In this document: positions 23,935 to 35,489 of the stretch, one piece after another
How positions within the stretch are numbered: position 1 is the stretch's first letter
How the letters are laid out: each line of letters begins with the position of its first letter
Assembly: GCA_947561715.1 (NCBI GenBank)
Contig: OX387201.1
Coordinates: 18,862,001-18,926,000, forward strand
Length of the DNA: 64,000 nucleotides
Reading direction: 5' to 3'
Source: Ascidia mentula
Taxonomy: Eukaryota; Chordata; Ascidiacea; Phlebobranchia; Ascidiidae
Notes under the pieces: model-generated
Databases searched by the model: none
What the model saw: only the letters and a program-made list of their open reading frames with translations
Told to the model about the DNA's origin: nothing
Position numbers and translations under genes: made by a program

Positions 23935-24810
23935 ATTCAAACGTTACTTTTGGAAACCATCACAGGAACGGTGTACAAACTGACACAACATCTAACTTGC
24001 GCCAATTTTGGTATATAGCCTACGTAGCAACGTGTTGCACATATAAAGAAAAATATGTCGGCCAAACAATTACACAAATTTTCACCGGTCCGACTGGAAC
24101 AGGGTAACAAGCGATATCGGTAAGAGTGACAAAACGGTCCTTCTTCACCATCACATATCCAAACACGGTACCCCAGCTCGGCGCCCATCCATAGAAACCT
24201 GCTTTTCAGTGACATTTGTTCAAGAACCGACGGCAAAGTCTTTGGATGTTTGTGAGGCCAAATGGCTTCATATGACGAAAGCATCTGTAAACATTCAGAA
24301 AATGATTTTACCGGGAATTAGATAATTTTTATTGCATTTCGATTTTACCTTTTACTAATTAATTCCATTTTTAGTCGCATTTATTGCTCCTGGTACACTT
24401 GTTTGTGCTTCAGGTTTTTGCGGTCGCGTGTGAGCGTGCGGTTTTTTCCTTGTCTCCGCTACCCACTGCTTATAGGTTCGCTACCACAGTGTATAGTTCA
24501 CTTTTTGAGCTTTGTGGAGATAACGCAAAGAAAGGACTTCCAGTGGCGTATTTTTTTTTTATAGTGTATTTTATTGCTTTCATTATTACTACTATTATGT
24601 AATTTTTGCAGAAACTGACGATTCTTATGGTAACTTACATAAGCGAAATCGATTTTAACAGTAAAATTTGATGACGTAAATGAGAGGCTTAATTGTTGCT
24701 TCATTAAATACAATTTTAAGATAAATATGTGTCAATTCTTAAACCACTAAATTAATGGAGTAAAATTTCTATATTTAAACAACAAAAACCATTGCGTAAA
24801 TTTGATTTTT
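23935..24810 (+). mobile_element. Penelope-like remnant with GIY-YIG (duplicate)
   Basis: Second copy of the remnant at 19381, in the same orientation, with the same downstream motif. More worn than the first copy. Confidence 0.6.
24615..24648 (+). ncRNA. Hammerhead-like motif (duplicate)
   Basis: CTGACGA, perfect CTTATG/CATAAG stem, GAAA. Copy of the motif at 20103 with a better stem. Confidence 0.4.
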
Positions 24811-25181
24811 GTCAGAAATCAACCAGAAAATTATGTCTCATTTCCTAATTTGATTATTATTTCTATTTTTGTTATAATACCTCTAGTGGCACTGTTAAAG
24901 TTTATGTGTTGCTAAGTGACGCTTGGGAAAAATGGCGGAGTTTTTGTTTTTTGTTAAAAATCATTTATTTCTGAAATCACGAAAACAAAACACAAATAAT
25001 TCGGGAACAGGAAATAGTTTTCGTGTTGAGATTCTGCCTCAATCCGAATCACTGGAATCTGGATCGGATGAGGGGAGGGACTGTTGACCTTCACCACAAC
25101 AAAACTCTCGGCTGAAAAAAGTCACAAAAAGTTTAAATTTTATGAAAATTTCACAAATAAATGTTTTTATACAAATATAAA

Positions 25182-28100
25182 TTAAATCCTCACAGGGTTT
25201 TCCATATTAGCAAGTTCTTCCATCACCATCTTAACCGAATCTCGATTCATTTTGCACCCAAGCAGATCCAACTCCCTCCCAACCTTCGGTAAAATCTCAC
25301 AAATTTTTTTCCCGTCGTCTTTTCCGCGAAACTCGTTTCCAGTCAGGTTGAGAAATCTCAACTATTTGAAATAAAAACATTGTTTGGTGGAAATATTTCT
25401 ACACTATTTGAACCAGGAAGAAGCAACATTTTATCCCAAAACTAAAACGATTCCGTGTTTTTCTTTAAATAAATAAACTTTTGCAAAAAATGTCAGGGAT
25501 TTAAAACAGAATCTTGGTTACAAAATAAATAAAAACATAAACAAACCTTTTGTTTCATTCTTTTTATTGCTTCACAAATATTCGTTAAATCTTCGGAGTT
25601 CAGGTCGCAAAACCGCAGCCACAGCCACAAATCATTTCTTGTAACTTTTGGTAAAAATTCCGCCAAAACCTGAACGATTGAGTGAAGTCGGGTTCCGTAA
25701 AAATCCAACCTCCGAGGACAAAACCTGGCGATTTTTTCTTGGTGGCATTTTTGGATTTCCTTCAAATCCAGAAAAAAATCTGAAACAAAACAGAAGAAAG
25801 TTTATTAAAAAAGCAAATGTCTGGTTTCCAGTTTTAATAAAATCACTTAAAATAAAACTTACTTTATTCTTGCACAGAATTCCCCACGTTTAAGTCGGAT
25901 TTAATCAACACAAGAACCAACAAATCAATCCAATATAAAACGTTTAAATTATCAGAAAATATAAAAATTACACGACAGAAATAAACGCGTCTTTCCTCCA
26001 CAACATTTAATCACAACTAAAAAAAACTGCATTGAGTGTTCGGTTCAAACAATGACTGTGTGACGTAACAAACCTACTCATTGTTACGCAAATAAATGTT
26101 GTGTTTACAAACACACATTAAACTGTTGGCATTCATATCATTTACTCACTCAGTAGATCGTAATACTCGGGTTGAGATTGGAGATATCTTGAAAGTGCAC
26201 CCAATAATTTCGCACGTTTGTCTGGAAAACAAGAAACAACAACATTTGCAATAAAACTGTTGACAAGTATTTGGTTGGACGAATTGTTTCTACTCGTATG
26301 TTTTGCGCAAACACATTTATTATCTGTAGGAGCTAAAGGTTATTTAATGCAGTAAAGCAGAGGACATCAATAAATGAACCAAGTATACGCATGTTACATG
26401 TCAAACGCAGTAGTATCAGTAACGAGTGCCTTGGCAAAGACAATACCATGTTATAGTTTACTGGGGATGGGCATAAGTGCCCAACCTGTATTTATAGTTG
26501 CGTGTTTGTAAGGCGTGTACCACACAAAATCCTAGTCGACAAGTTGGGAGGACAGGTTGAAAATGTACCGGTACTAGTCCGTGGCCCTGTAGTTGGGACT
26601 CCGGAGGTAAAACAAAAAATCTCTGCATGTCTAACCGTAGTGCAGTAAAAATGAACACATACACCATTGGTTTGTCACTTAACATTGAAATATGTGGATG
26701 CAATGTTTTAACATGGCTAAGGAATCGTTTCGTGTGGCGTTTGCATGTCAAATCATTCAATGCCTTAAGCCATTACCTAAAACTTTAAAACATGACATGT
26801 GTTTCAAATGCAAACCTGTGGCTACAAATAAAAATTTTGACACAATTTTACCCAGGATACAGGAGTTATGTTGACAAAGTTTTCATTTTGGGGCAAAAGC
26901 AGGAGCTTCCAATTTTCAAATCATTGCATGTCACTAAATAGTGGAATATATGTGTAACTTTTTTTTTGCAAATATACTGTTCATCCCTGTTTAATTTCTG
27001 TAACCTGTGAACATTCACTTAATGTGATTGATAAATCACTGTTTTCAAAAATGTTTACAAATGTTACACAAATAGAAAGCTTGTGTTGCACAAATAGTAA
27101 ACCAGGTAATGTCTTGCAGTTGCAGGTTTAAAGAGCAAAGATACCTTTTTCCTGGATCCTGGAATCTGTCTCAGAGCAATCAAGATCACCGTCACATCCA
27201 GACTCCAAATTTCCTTCAGCAGGATAACTTCCTGATACTACTTGCAAAAACAACAATTAGGAAAATTAGAAAGATATTGTAAAAATAATTAATGCAATGC
27301 TTACGACGTTTCTGTCCAAGCAAAAGGCCACATACAAATCGCCGCACCATGGCCCAGTGTGAAACTTTCACCACCTCATCAACGATTTGGTTGAATTCTT
27401 CAACAGGCATAAAAAAGGAAATGTAAAAGGCACAAATAAATTCTTGTAACATTTGATGTGAAAAGAAAAAGAAAGTTTGGGAACCATCGAAAACTTTGCG
27501 ATGTGAGAACCAAGAGTGTTTTACAAGCTTAATTATCACATCCTGAACATTAATATGCTCTAGGTCCACTGCAGAAAGGTCTGCATGGCTAAACACAACA
27601 GTGCGCCGAGTCATTCCATAGTAGGCCATTTTGCCAAGGGCTTTCAAAACAAAGTTTATGCTCTTGCCCTTTGCATATTCGGATACATTAAATTGTTGCA
27701 ATACTGTATTAAATAGGTTGGTAATCGTGTTAAAACTGTCTGGGTCACCAAACAAACATGCATACAAGACAAATTGTAAAAGCAATGGATTGTGACAAAA
27801 ACTAAGCATTTGTGGAGATTCAGTTTCAAGTTTTATAAAAAGTTCACTTGCATTTTCTTCAGCATAGAAATAAAACAGCTTTTTCATGTCTTCTGTAGCA
27901 AGGTCATGGACATAAATGACAAATTTTGGACGAAGTCTCACAGGAATGGCAAGCAAGGAATGCGGACGTGATGTAAAGATTAATGTTGCTTTACTGAACA
28001 GGGTTTTGCTGCAGAGACTTGCAACAAGCTGTTGAACTGTAAACAGAGTTTTGTAATCCGTATTAATTTGCTTTACATTTTCCAGTGACCATGTTGCCTG

Positions 28101-29751
28101 ATCCAGACCATCGAATACTAAAATACACTTTTCTTGGTTATGTTTCATCCATGTGAATACAGCATTAAGGACAGTTTGCTTGGTATCAGGGAACTGCCTG
28201 TCCAGTAGGAGCTCTTGAAGTGTAAGTTTGTCATCATCATAGTCTATATTCATGAAGTTTAGGTGTAACATCAAATACCCCTTTTTGATGTGTTTCAGCA
28301 GTTTCTTGGATAACGAAGTTTTTCCAGCGCCCGGCGGACCCGCAAATGCGATAAACTGGTGACCTTCATGAATTGTAGCAAGCAATTCCTCAAATGTTGT
28401 TGGTTCGCCTTTAACTTGATTTACACTGTCCCTCATTGTTGATGGCACAAATTCCTCTGCTTTCTTGGGATCAATACCCTTGTAAAAGTCAAGTTTTTCC
28501 AGTTTTGGATTAACATTTGGGATTCCATCTTCTCTTAAACCAGGAAGAGACATGATAGTCTTTAGTACATTATGTCGACTGTTAATGATCTCGATGGCTT
28601 GCTGCACTTTTTCTGAAATCAAAAAACGCAAGTCATCAGAAATTCTTTCTAAAACCATTCCAATTCTGGTTGATCATTATTCATGGTTATGCTATTACGT
28701 TATTGCAGAGTATTGTTCTGTTAACCTTACATTTCTGCATTTGATGGAATGAAGGCACACAGTTTTAATGAACAAGAAAATTAAATTGGTACATCACCAA
28801 TACCTCTAAGGTAGGGGTTGGCATCCCTTTAAACAAAGCGTGCTGGTGTACAACTTATGTCAAGATTCGAATGACATAGCGTGCAAACATATAGGCTATG
28901 AACACCACAATATTTTGACATTTTAACAATATGATTGTGTTCTTGTTGCAGAAATAGATCACAATATTTTACCTTCATTTTGTTCATCTTCTTCTTTTGT
29001 GCTTGGTGTACCTATATTTTCAGTAAATTGAATAATGTCAGCATAAAATGAGCTCAAATTCAACTTTGCACATGAACTAAAATAACTTCATATTATATAT
29101 ATCAATTGGCACTTGAATAAATTTTCTGGTTAATCTACATCAGTAAAAAACTAACATAACCAGAAATCTTAAGACAAAACTTTGTTTAAATAAAAATATT
29201 TTCAAATTGTCTTACCCTGCATTAATTTGCAATAGCCTTGGATTAACATACCTTTATTGTAGAACTTGTTGGTTATGTTGACATCACCTTGAACTCCAAC
29301 AACGCCGCCAAATATGATTGCCCCCTGTGCTGATATTTGCTGCGATGGACCTCGAAAAATTAAAACTTTGTTACTTAGCTTGATAATAAGTTCTGTCAGA
29401 AGAGCTTGGAATACATTAGTCTAATAATATTCACCAGCATACAGGGAAAATTACAGAAATTTCATATTTCAGTGGTTTCTATTTTGGTTTCTGATCATAG
29501 CAATGATGTGAAAGAAATAATATAAAAGTTTGGCCAAACAGCTGTGTTTATTACTGCCAGCTTATTGAATTTAAGTGTTGTTTGAATTACTTGTAATATG
29601 CCAACCAAACAACATTGAATGTGTGTTTTAGATATGGATATCAAAACTCTTCTTACCTGGTTTCTGTTGTTTGATTTGAGAATCATTCTGACATTTTGTG
29701 TCAGACATTCTTTGCATCTTACTTTCTTTGTTGATACTTGTTGGTTTAAGG
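25182..29751 (-). CDS. NACHT-LRR (NLR) family protein, eight-exon model, 707 residues
   Basis: Exons 5' to 3': 29751-29657 (ATG at 29717), 29350-29252, 29011-28973, 28648-27305, 27240-27145, 26221-26150, 25779-25547, 25361-25182. Every junction is GT/AG; the first six introns are phase 1 and the last is phase 0, and from the ATG the lengths sum to 2124 nt, 707 codons plus stop. NACHT: Walker A FAGPPGAGKT about 168-177, Walker B VFDGLDQ about 244-250, sensor FTSRPHS about 291-297, winged-helix region with HQMLQEFICAFYISFFM. LRR: WLWLRFCDLNSEDL and LRFLNLTGNEFRGKDDGKK. An N-terminal exon reads GAIIFGGVVGVQGDVNI, a Gly/Val-rich strand seen before NACHT in some invertebrate immune genes. No DEATH or CARD visible. 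Expected to be a cytosolic STAND ATPase sensor. The 0.9 kb intron 26222-27144 holds nothing recognisable. The start exon is the least certain part. Confidence 0.82.
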
Positions 29752-29759
29752 CTAGCCCC

Positions 29760-32454
29760 AGAAAGAAAATCACAATTTAACAAAAAGTAACAAACAATTC
29801 GGCTGTCAACAAAATCACATTATTGTAATTAGGTTTAGCCAAACAATGTCTATATAAATCCTAATGCTGTACAAATTAGGTCAACAAGGTCATGGACACA
29901 CTTTTGCCAAACAAATTAACACGTCAGGATCCTTACATAGGTTAAGATTTTATCGACTTTTGAAATATTCACTTCATATTTTTTATGTTTATTCCTGAAA
30001 AATCAAAATAATCTAATTATTATCTGGGCTGGTTTGCGATCTCAATTATCGTTGCGCAGACGACTGATGACGCTGGCTATAAGTGGCGCTATTGAGAAAA
30101 CATAAAATTATTCCCCCCAAAAAACGAAAGAAAATAAGTATTATGATGATGCTGGGTCGATTTTTAAAGTGCTATTGCTGATATTATTCCAAATTAATGA
30201 AATTGGTATTAGAAAGGATTTTCGAAAAGCTTAAACTACAGTTTATCGACTATGTACTAAGTTCGCTAAAGTTTAAGCTTACTATAATTTTCCTGTGTTG
30301 ATACTGAAGTCACGACACGACTTTTTGTTAAGATTGGTGTTAAGCCGACTACATACACTTTGAACTCTATTGATTGGTATTCATCTTCAAATCAGCGTAT
30401 AATGTAGGCCTGCACTACTTTCCGGAGGAGTATTTTTCAGTACAGTCATGCTTGTTTCCACAATGACCTGTCTACACACATTAGCTTGTTTGACATATTT
30501 TCTCGTATATTGCCCGAATTTTTTTTGTTTATTGCTCATAAATATTTCTTTCTAGATATCACAAAATCAACACCATTTGAATCTTTAAAATACGCCATAT
30601 GGATAATATATGTACTTGCACTTTACTTTGCATGACTACTTATTGGTCTTGAGGAAAAAACAGTGCTTTTAACGCCGCTTACGTGACACAAACATGTTGT
30701 TTCATGGCAGGTCTGAACTTTGGCTGATCCAGTTTCCCGATTTGTTTGTTCAGAAAACATAAAAGCGAAGCTAAATGCACTGGAACATTTTCAGTCACCG
30801 CTGACAAACAAACCTTATGTACACGGAAGACAGATGACTTTTTAACTCATACATCCTTATCAAGTGTGGCGAAAATGACACACGGCACTAATGTTTTTCT
30901 TTTTGCTTTCTTTGATTATCTGTGTTGTTTATTTAAAGCAGTCTTTATTACCCATGCGCACAACACATTGCACAATCCTTTTGTTTTTCATCGGTTTCCT
31001 GCTCTCACGTTTTATCAAATTCCCTTTTGGATTTATTTCCGTATCCCATACCGCTTAATTGGATTTCCTGTAACGCTTCATTGGTTCACGTGCAAGTCGT
31101 TGATTGGCTGGTGCAATGAGTGCTGCGTGAATGACCCGCTAGTCATTAGGTGTGCGTCGCGCTATACAGTGGTTTTCATTGTTGCCAAGCGCGCATTTCG
31201 ATATTATACCGAAAATCAAAATGATTTCACTTCTTCCTGGCCTCGTATTTTCTAGGGCCGTGTGGAAAACATGTGGCCTCCTAAGCGTTGTTCGGTTTAC
31301 AGTAGTTCTAAGTGCATGGTGAGCTTTACTGTGAATTATATGTTTTGCGGGAATAAACGAATGCAGGCAAATATTAAAGAAATCCTTAAATGCGTTCATT
31401 AATGGTTTACTTTCACACATTGGGTACTGGTAGCTTGTAAGCCCCATATAGGTTTGCGTCGTAACACCCGCATGTCACACTAACTGGTGTTCCGTAATAT
31501 TAGCATCTAATTTTTACAAATAATATACGTGACAAAACAGGTGAGTATTTCTAGCAAGTAGCATAAATAAGCGACCAACACTACTTTTTTAAACAAAGTC
31601 AAAAAAGGTAAAACATGACTATGTCCGTTATGCTAACGTTAAAAGAAAACAAAATCATAAATTAATTGTTAAGTGTTTCGTGAAATCATATGCAAACTGT
31701 ATGTGTTTCTTCTGCCGAAAAGGTTGAACTAGCTAGCTTTAACTGCACGCCACGCTATTCTCTTCGTTGCGTTAATAGCATCACACAAGAGAAAAACTTT
31801 ACGTGAGATGTGATCAGTAAAGTGTGACGTTTTTGGCGCACTGTAACTTTCGTATTTTCTACAGTTTTACGAAAAGAATGTGATTGCTCTTTTGCCCCAA
31901 ATAAACGGATTTGCTCTGTTATTGGGGCAGTATGTCCTTTTTGATGTGTCGATTCATGCTTTGTAAATACAAGAATTCAACATCGTGTTATAGTTTACGT
32001 TAGCGATAACAATATTGTCATCAGTATTAAACCGCATTTTGAATCTAACTTACATTACGTTGACAAACGTGTCCTTTTGAAGTAGGCAATACCAAACATG
32101 CACATAGAAGCTGTCTGTTGCTTTCTAATATTCATTTAAAATTTTTAACTACAGTTGCAGATATTTGACAACAAAACTAAGAAGTGCATCAACTGTTTGA
32201 TTAGTTTTTCCATTAGCGACAACAGCTGAAGTTCGTGAAATATCACGAGCATCAATCCCACACATCAGCAACCCGATTTGACAAACAGTTTTATTTCTGC
32301 TTCTGGACAACCAAAGCCTAAAGTTACTGCTTAACCTTACGCTAAACATTTTCAGCTACATTTCCAAGAATATTTGTTATAAATCTATGGCTAACTATAG
32401 CAAAGGAACCAATAAACAAGTTGCTTCACAGCAAACTTGAAAGATTGCACAAAT
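29760..32454. other. 2.7 kb without a supported gene
   Basis: Contains a 169-codon frame at 30746-31255 (plus strand) without domain, homologue in the window or splice support. Its Phe/His/Cys-rich composition suggests chance. The 5' region of the NLR gene should begin near 29.8 kb. No repeat shared with the rest of the window. Confidence 0.4.
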
Positions 32455-32939
32455 TCAGTTCCTCATTTTACTGAATCAATGGCGACGAGTTGAAAGGTCA
32501 GGGTTCCGCTCTACCGAAGATTTTTTAAGCGAATATGTAATGTGTTTTTTTAGCAAATAACGTAAACGACTTACAATAACCTTGCGTCGTAACAAGTATA
32601 TTATCAGCACAGCAAGCAGCAACGCACGGCACCTCGATCACGCATGGGAAAAACTTTGGAAGAAGAAGTGCTGGAAGCAGACAAACGCAATCAAGCGTGA
32701 GACTTTTTTCACACAGGAGAAAGCAAGTTATGTATTAATTTAAAGGAAAGAATTTGAGGAAAAGACAGACTTGTTTCTATGTAAGATGATTTTAATAATT
32801 TTTTTTTACAAATCGCACTCAAGACATGAAAAATAACTATTAATGAAAATGATTTATTCTTACGTACGGGGAAACCCCGAACGGTGTTTGTAGATTCAAA
32901 TTTTAACTTGATTGAAGTTATCGGAAGCAAAAATTAAAA
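32455..32939 (+). promoter_or_regulatory. Cassette 5' flank, copy 1 (before the kinase-like gene)
   Basis: This flank (starting around AATGGCGACGAGTTGAAA, including GTGCTGGAAGCAGACAAACG) recurs before the TPP2 chimera at about 41995-42815 and 58975-59808, each time ending in the 22-nt first exon. It therefore probably carries the promoter of both gene types. I see no definite TATA box. Confidence 0.5.
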
Positions 32940-35204
32940 ATGGGATCTAAGGACATGCTTCGTAAGTATTTTTGAAACTTTTTCTTGTGTTTTGACGTAT
33001 ATTATATATTTGTGATTTTTGGAAAAAAAATTTGCGACATAGGATAAAATGCACGACCCAAGCTTTTATCCTGTCAAAAAGCAATTTGTTTTACTGAAAT
33101 CATGTGTTAGACACCCAAGGCCTACTAGGCATGAATTACAATTTCTCCTATCCCATACACTTTTACCAGATGGAAAGAAAGTCTTAAAATGTTTACTGAT
33201 TATCTGCACAAAAAAGACCCAATGCATTAACATACGAAAAGTGTTTGCTATTCTGCACTTCATCCTCACAATCAAAAGTCATACAAAAATTATCCAATCT
33301 GTTTTCACCAGTTTACATTTTTTTGATCAAGTTAACCTGTGTTTATTTGTAGTGCGACAGTTGGTCCATTATCAGGATAATCCAAACAGACATTTGTGGA
33401 CTCCTCATTATGCTCAGGCAGCATTCGATCATGCCGGTGATGGATTTGTTAATGTGGGATTTTTTGGAACAGATGAAATGTCAAAGAAAGTTTTCTTTCT
33501 TGTGTATTTGGAGTACATAAAACAGACAAGAGATTTAACAGTAAGTCCAATATTCCGTTCAAACACTTTGCACAACCTAAAGCAGGGTACTGTCAAACAT
33601 ATTAGTTTTCAACAATGCAGGTTGGTGTCTAGTGATGTTGTTGAACATCAAATATCCATGTGAAAACATCCATTAATAATGTAAAACAGTGGCCCTGTCT
33701 AAAGTTCACTTATGGTTGACTCCATTGCTGAAACACCAAAGTTCATGAGGGCTTTATTGATTTTTGTGTTTAACAGGCACCAACTAGTGCAATCTTCCAG
33801 CGATACAAGCAGCACTGTTATGCAAAAAACTTTCCCATCAGACAACTTGATAGAATAACTGGTCTCTGTTTGCAGGAAACCCCATTTGTTGTCCAATAGA
33901 GGATGATCAGCTTGTAAGTAGTAAAATTTGAATTTGCATTAAGCATTAAGAAGTACTAGTTTTTTTACTTTGTTTATTTTTGTTGCATTGATTTGCAAAA
34001 ATAACTGATGTATTTACAAGAGATGCTTATTTTCAGAGATTTTTTTTTTTGTCATCACTTCCATTTTTTTTGAATGTTTAAAAAAAAATATTTTGAATCA
34101 AGAGATCTTGGTGTCAAAAAAAATGTGCAATCAAATCTTCATATCTTTATAATTTCGTATTTCCATTACAATTCATATTGCTGATTTTGTGGTTAGATAA
34201 TATGTAAATTGTGTCCACAATGTCCACATTTACATTTTTAATTTTCCAGTAAATATTTTATGCCTTGAAGACAGTTCTATTGATTTTGTGTCATTCTAAA
34301 CTTCTTACTCACAACTAGTAAATCTACCAAAGTGTTTATGTGCACGATAACAAGTTTAAACATAAAGAATATAAATAAGCACCATCTATTTTATTTTTCA
34401 ACCAGCTTCGTTGTTTTTCTATGCTGACTCTGGAGTTGAATTAAAGAACATTTAGTTTTAACAAATGTATTTTGCAATGTGCTGGTGCCATGGCTTCCAC
34501 TATTGTTATCAATGTACTAGAGGAGATTACAGAATCGGATTTGTCCCACTTGAAGGTTTGGAGAAGTTTGTATGTTTAAAACATTCCACAGAATAAAAAT
34601 TACAATTGGATTAATATATTGATATATGACTTAATATTTATCCTTTAGTATTGAACCCATAATCTACCCTTAATATTTTACAAAACTTTGAAAAATCGAC
34701 GCCTATGATATCATTTATATATCAAATCTATAATTTATCATAACCACTTGTGCATATTTTTTTGTATCTGTTCTGTTTATTCTCAGGTGTTTGTGGATTA
34801 TGCAAAGAAAATTCAATGGTATGGATTCACTTCTATATTGCAGGTATAATTAAAATATGTCAAACACATGTTATATTATGTGATATATACGATACATTCA
34901 ATGGTATTGGAAACAAAATTATTTGTAACTCGCCAGTTTTCTGGTTGCATTGTAAATTACTTATAAATGTTTCTTTTTGCAAGGAATTGGTTTTTGTCAT
35001 CCATGAATACAAAGGCCCTAAATATGGACAAAATAATGACTATCTCAAAACAGTTTTGACAAAATATTCCACCTCAGAATATTCCTTTGATCTACTTTCT
35101 GTAGCATTTGATAGCTGTATGTGCTACACTCTGCCTTCAGTCAAGGATGTTACACACTCAAAAGGTTGGTTCTGTGGTGTATACTTCTATGTTAAAAAAG
35201 CCAT

Positions 35205-35489
35205 AATATTGAAAAGCTGCAGACAGGGTGTGTACATGCACTGTTTCGACCTGTAAGGTAACATCCGTTTGGCCATAGTGCGCTCCACAGTGGTTCGTCG
35301 TCTCTGTTGTTCGGTACTCAGTATAGGGTACCAAACAGATCGACTTTGACCGAAAGGTATCACAAAGGGGAAATTAGTGTGCCCGCTAGTGTAAAAGCTA
35401 GCACAATGCCACTGTCAACAGCTGCACTGATGAGACCTTACAGGTCGAAACAGTGTGTGTACACACCCTGTCTGCAGCTTTGCAATATT
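35205..35489. mobile_element. 285-bp MITE in an intron (unit 1)
   Basis: Terminal inverted repeats of about 45 bp (AATATTG-AAAGCTGCAGAC... at both ends), no coding capacity. It lies between the exons ending 35164 and starting 35686. TTCTATGTT occurs just outside both ends and may be part of a target duplication. Present at the same place in unit 2, so it predates the duplication. Confidence 0.88.

Larger units (their letters stand above)
22988..26285. repeat. NLR-locus duplication, copy 2
   Basis: Partner of 18492-21770 at about 4.5 kb distance. At its left edge TCTCGTTTAAGG occurs twice in a row (22980-23003), the scar of the join into the truncated NACHT exon. Confidence 0.9.

Noticed and set aside
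18206-24300. LTR retrovirus or Polinton remains
   Set aside because: The coding remnants are hAT transposase and GIY-YIG endonuclease; no LTRs, capsid, envelope or protein-primed polymerase signature seen.
30746-31255. 169-codon plus-strand frame
   Set aside because: No domain, no copy in the window, composition of AT-rich random sequence, no splice or poly(A) context.
33049-33663. 204-codon plus-strand frame
   Set aside because: It reads through intron sequence into exon 33353-33540 and past its GTAAGT donor; unit 2 does not keep the frame in the intron.
34750-35256. 168-codon frame also found at 51496-51939
   Set aside because: Combines exon 34984-35164 with flanking introns and the end of a MITE; splice sites give a better model.
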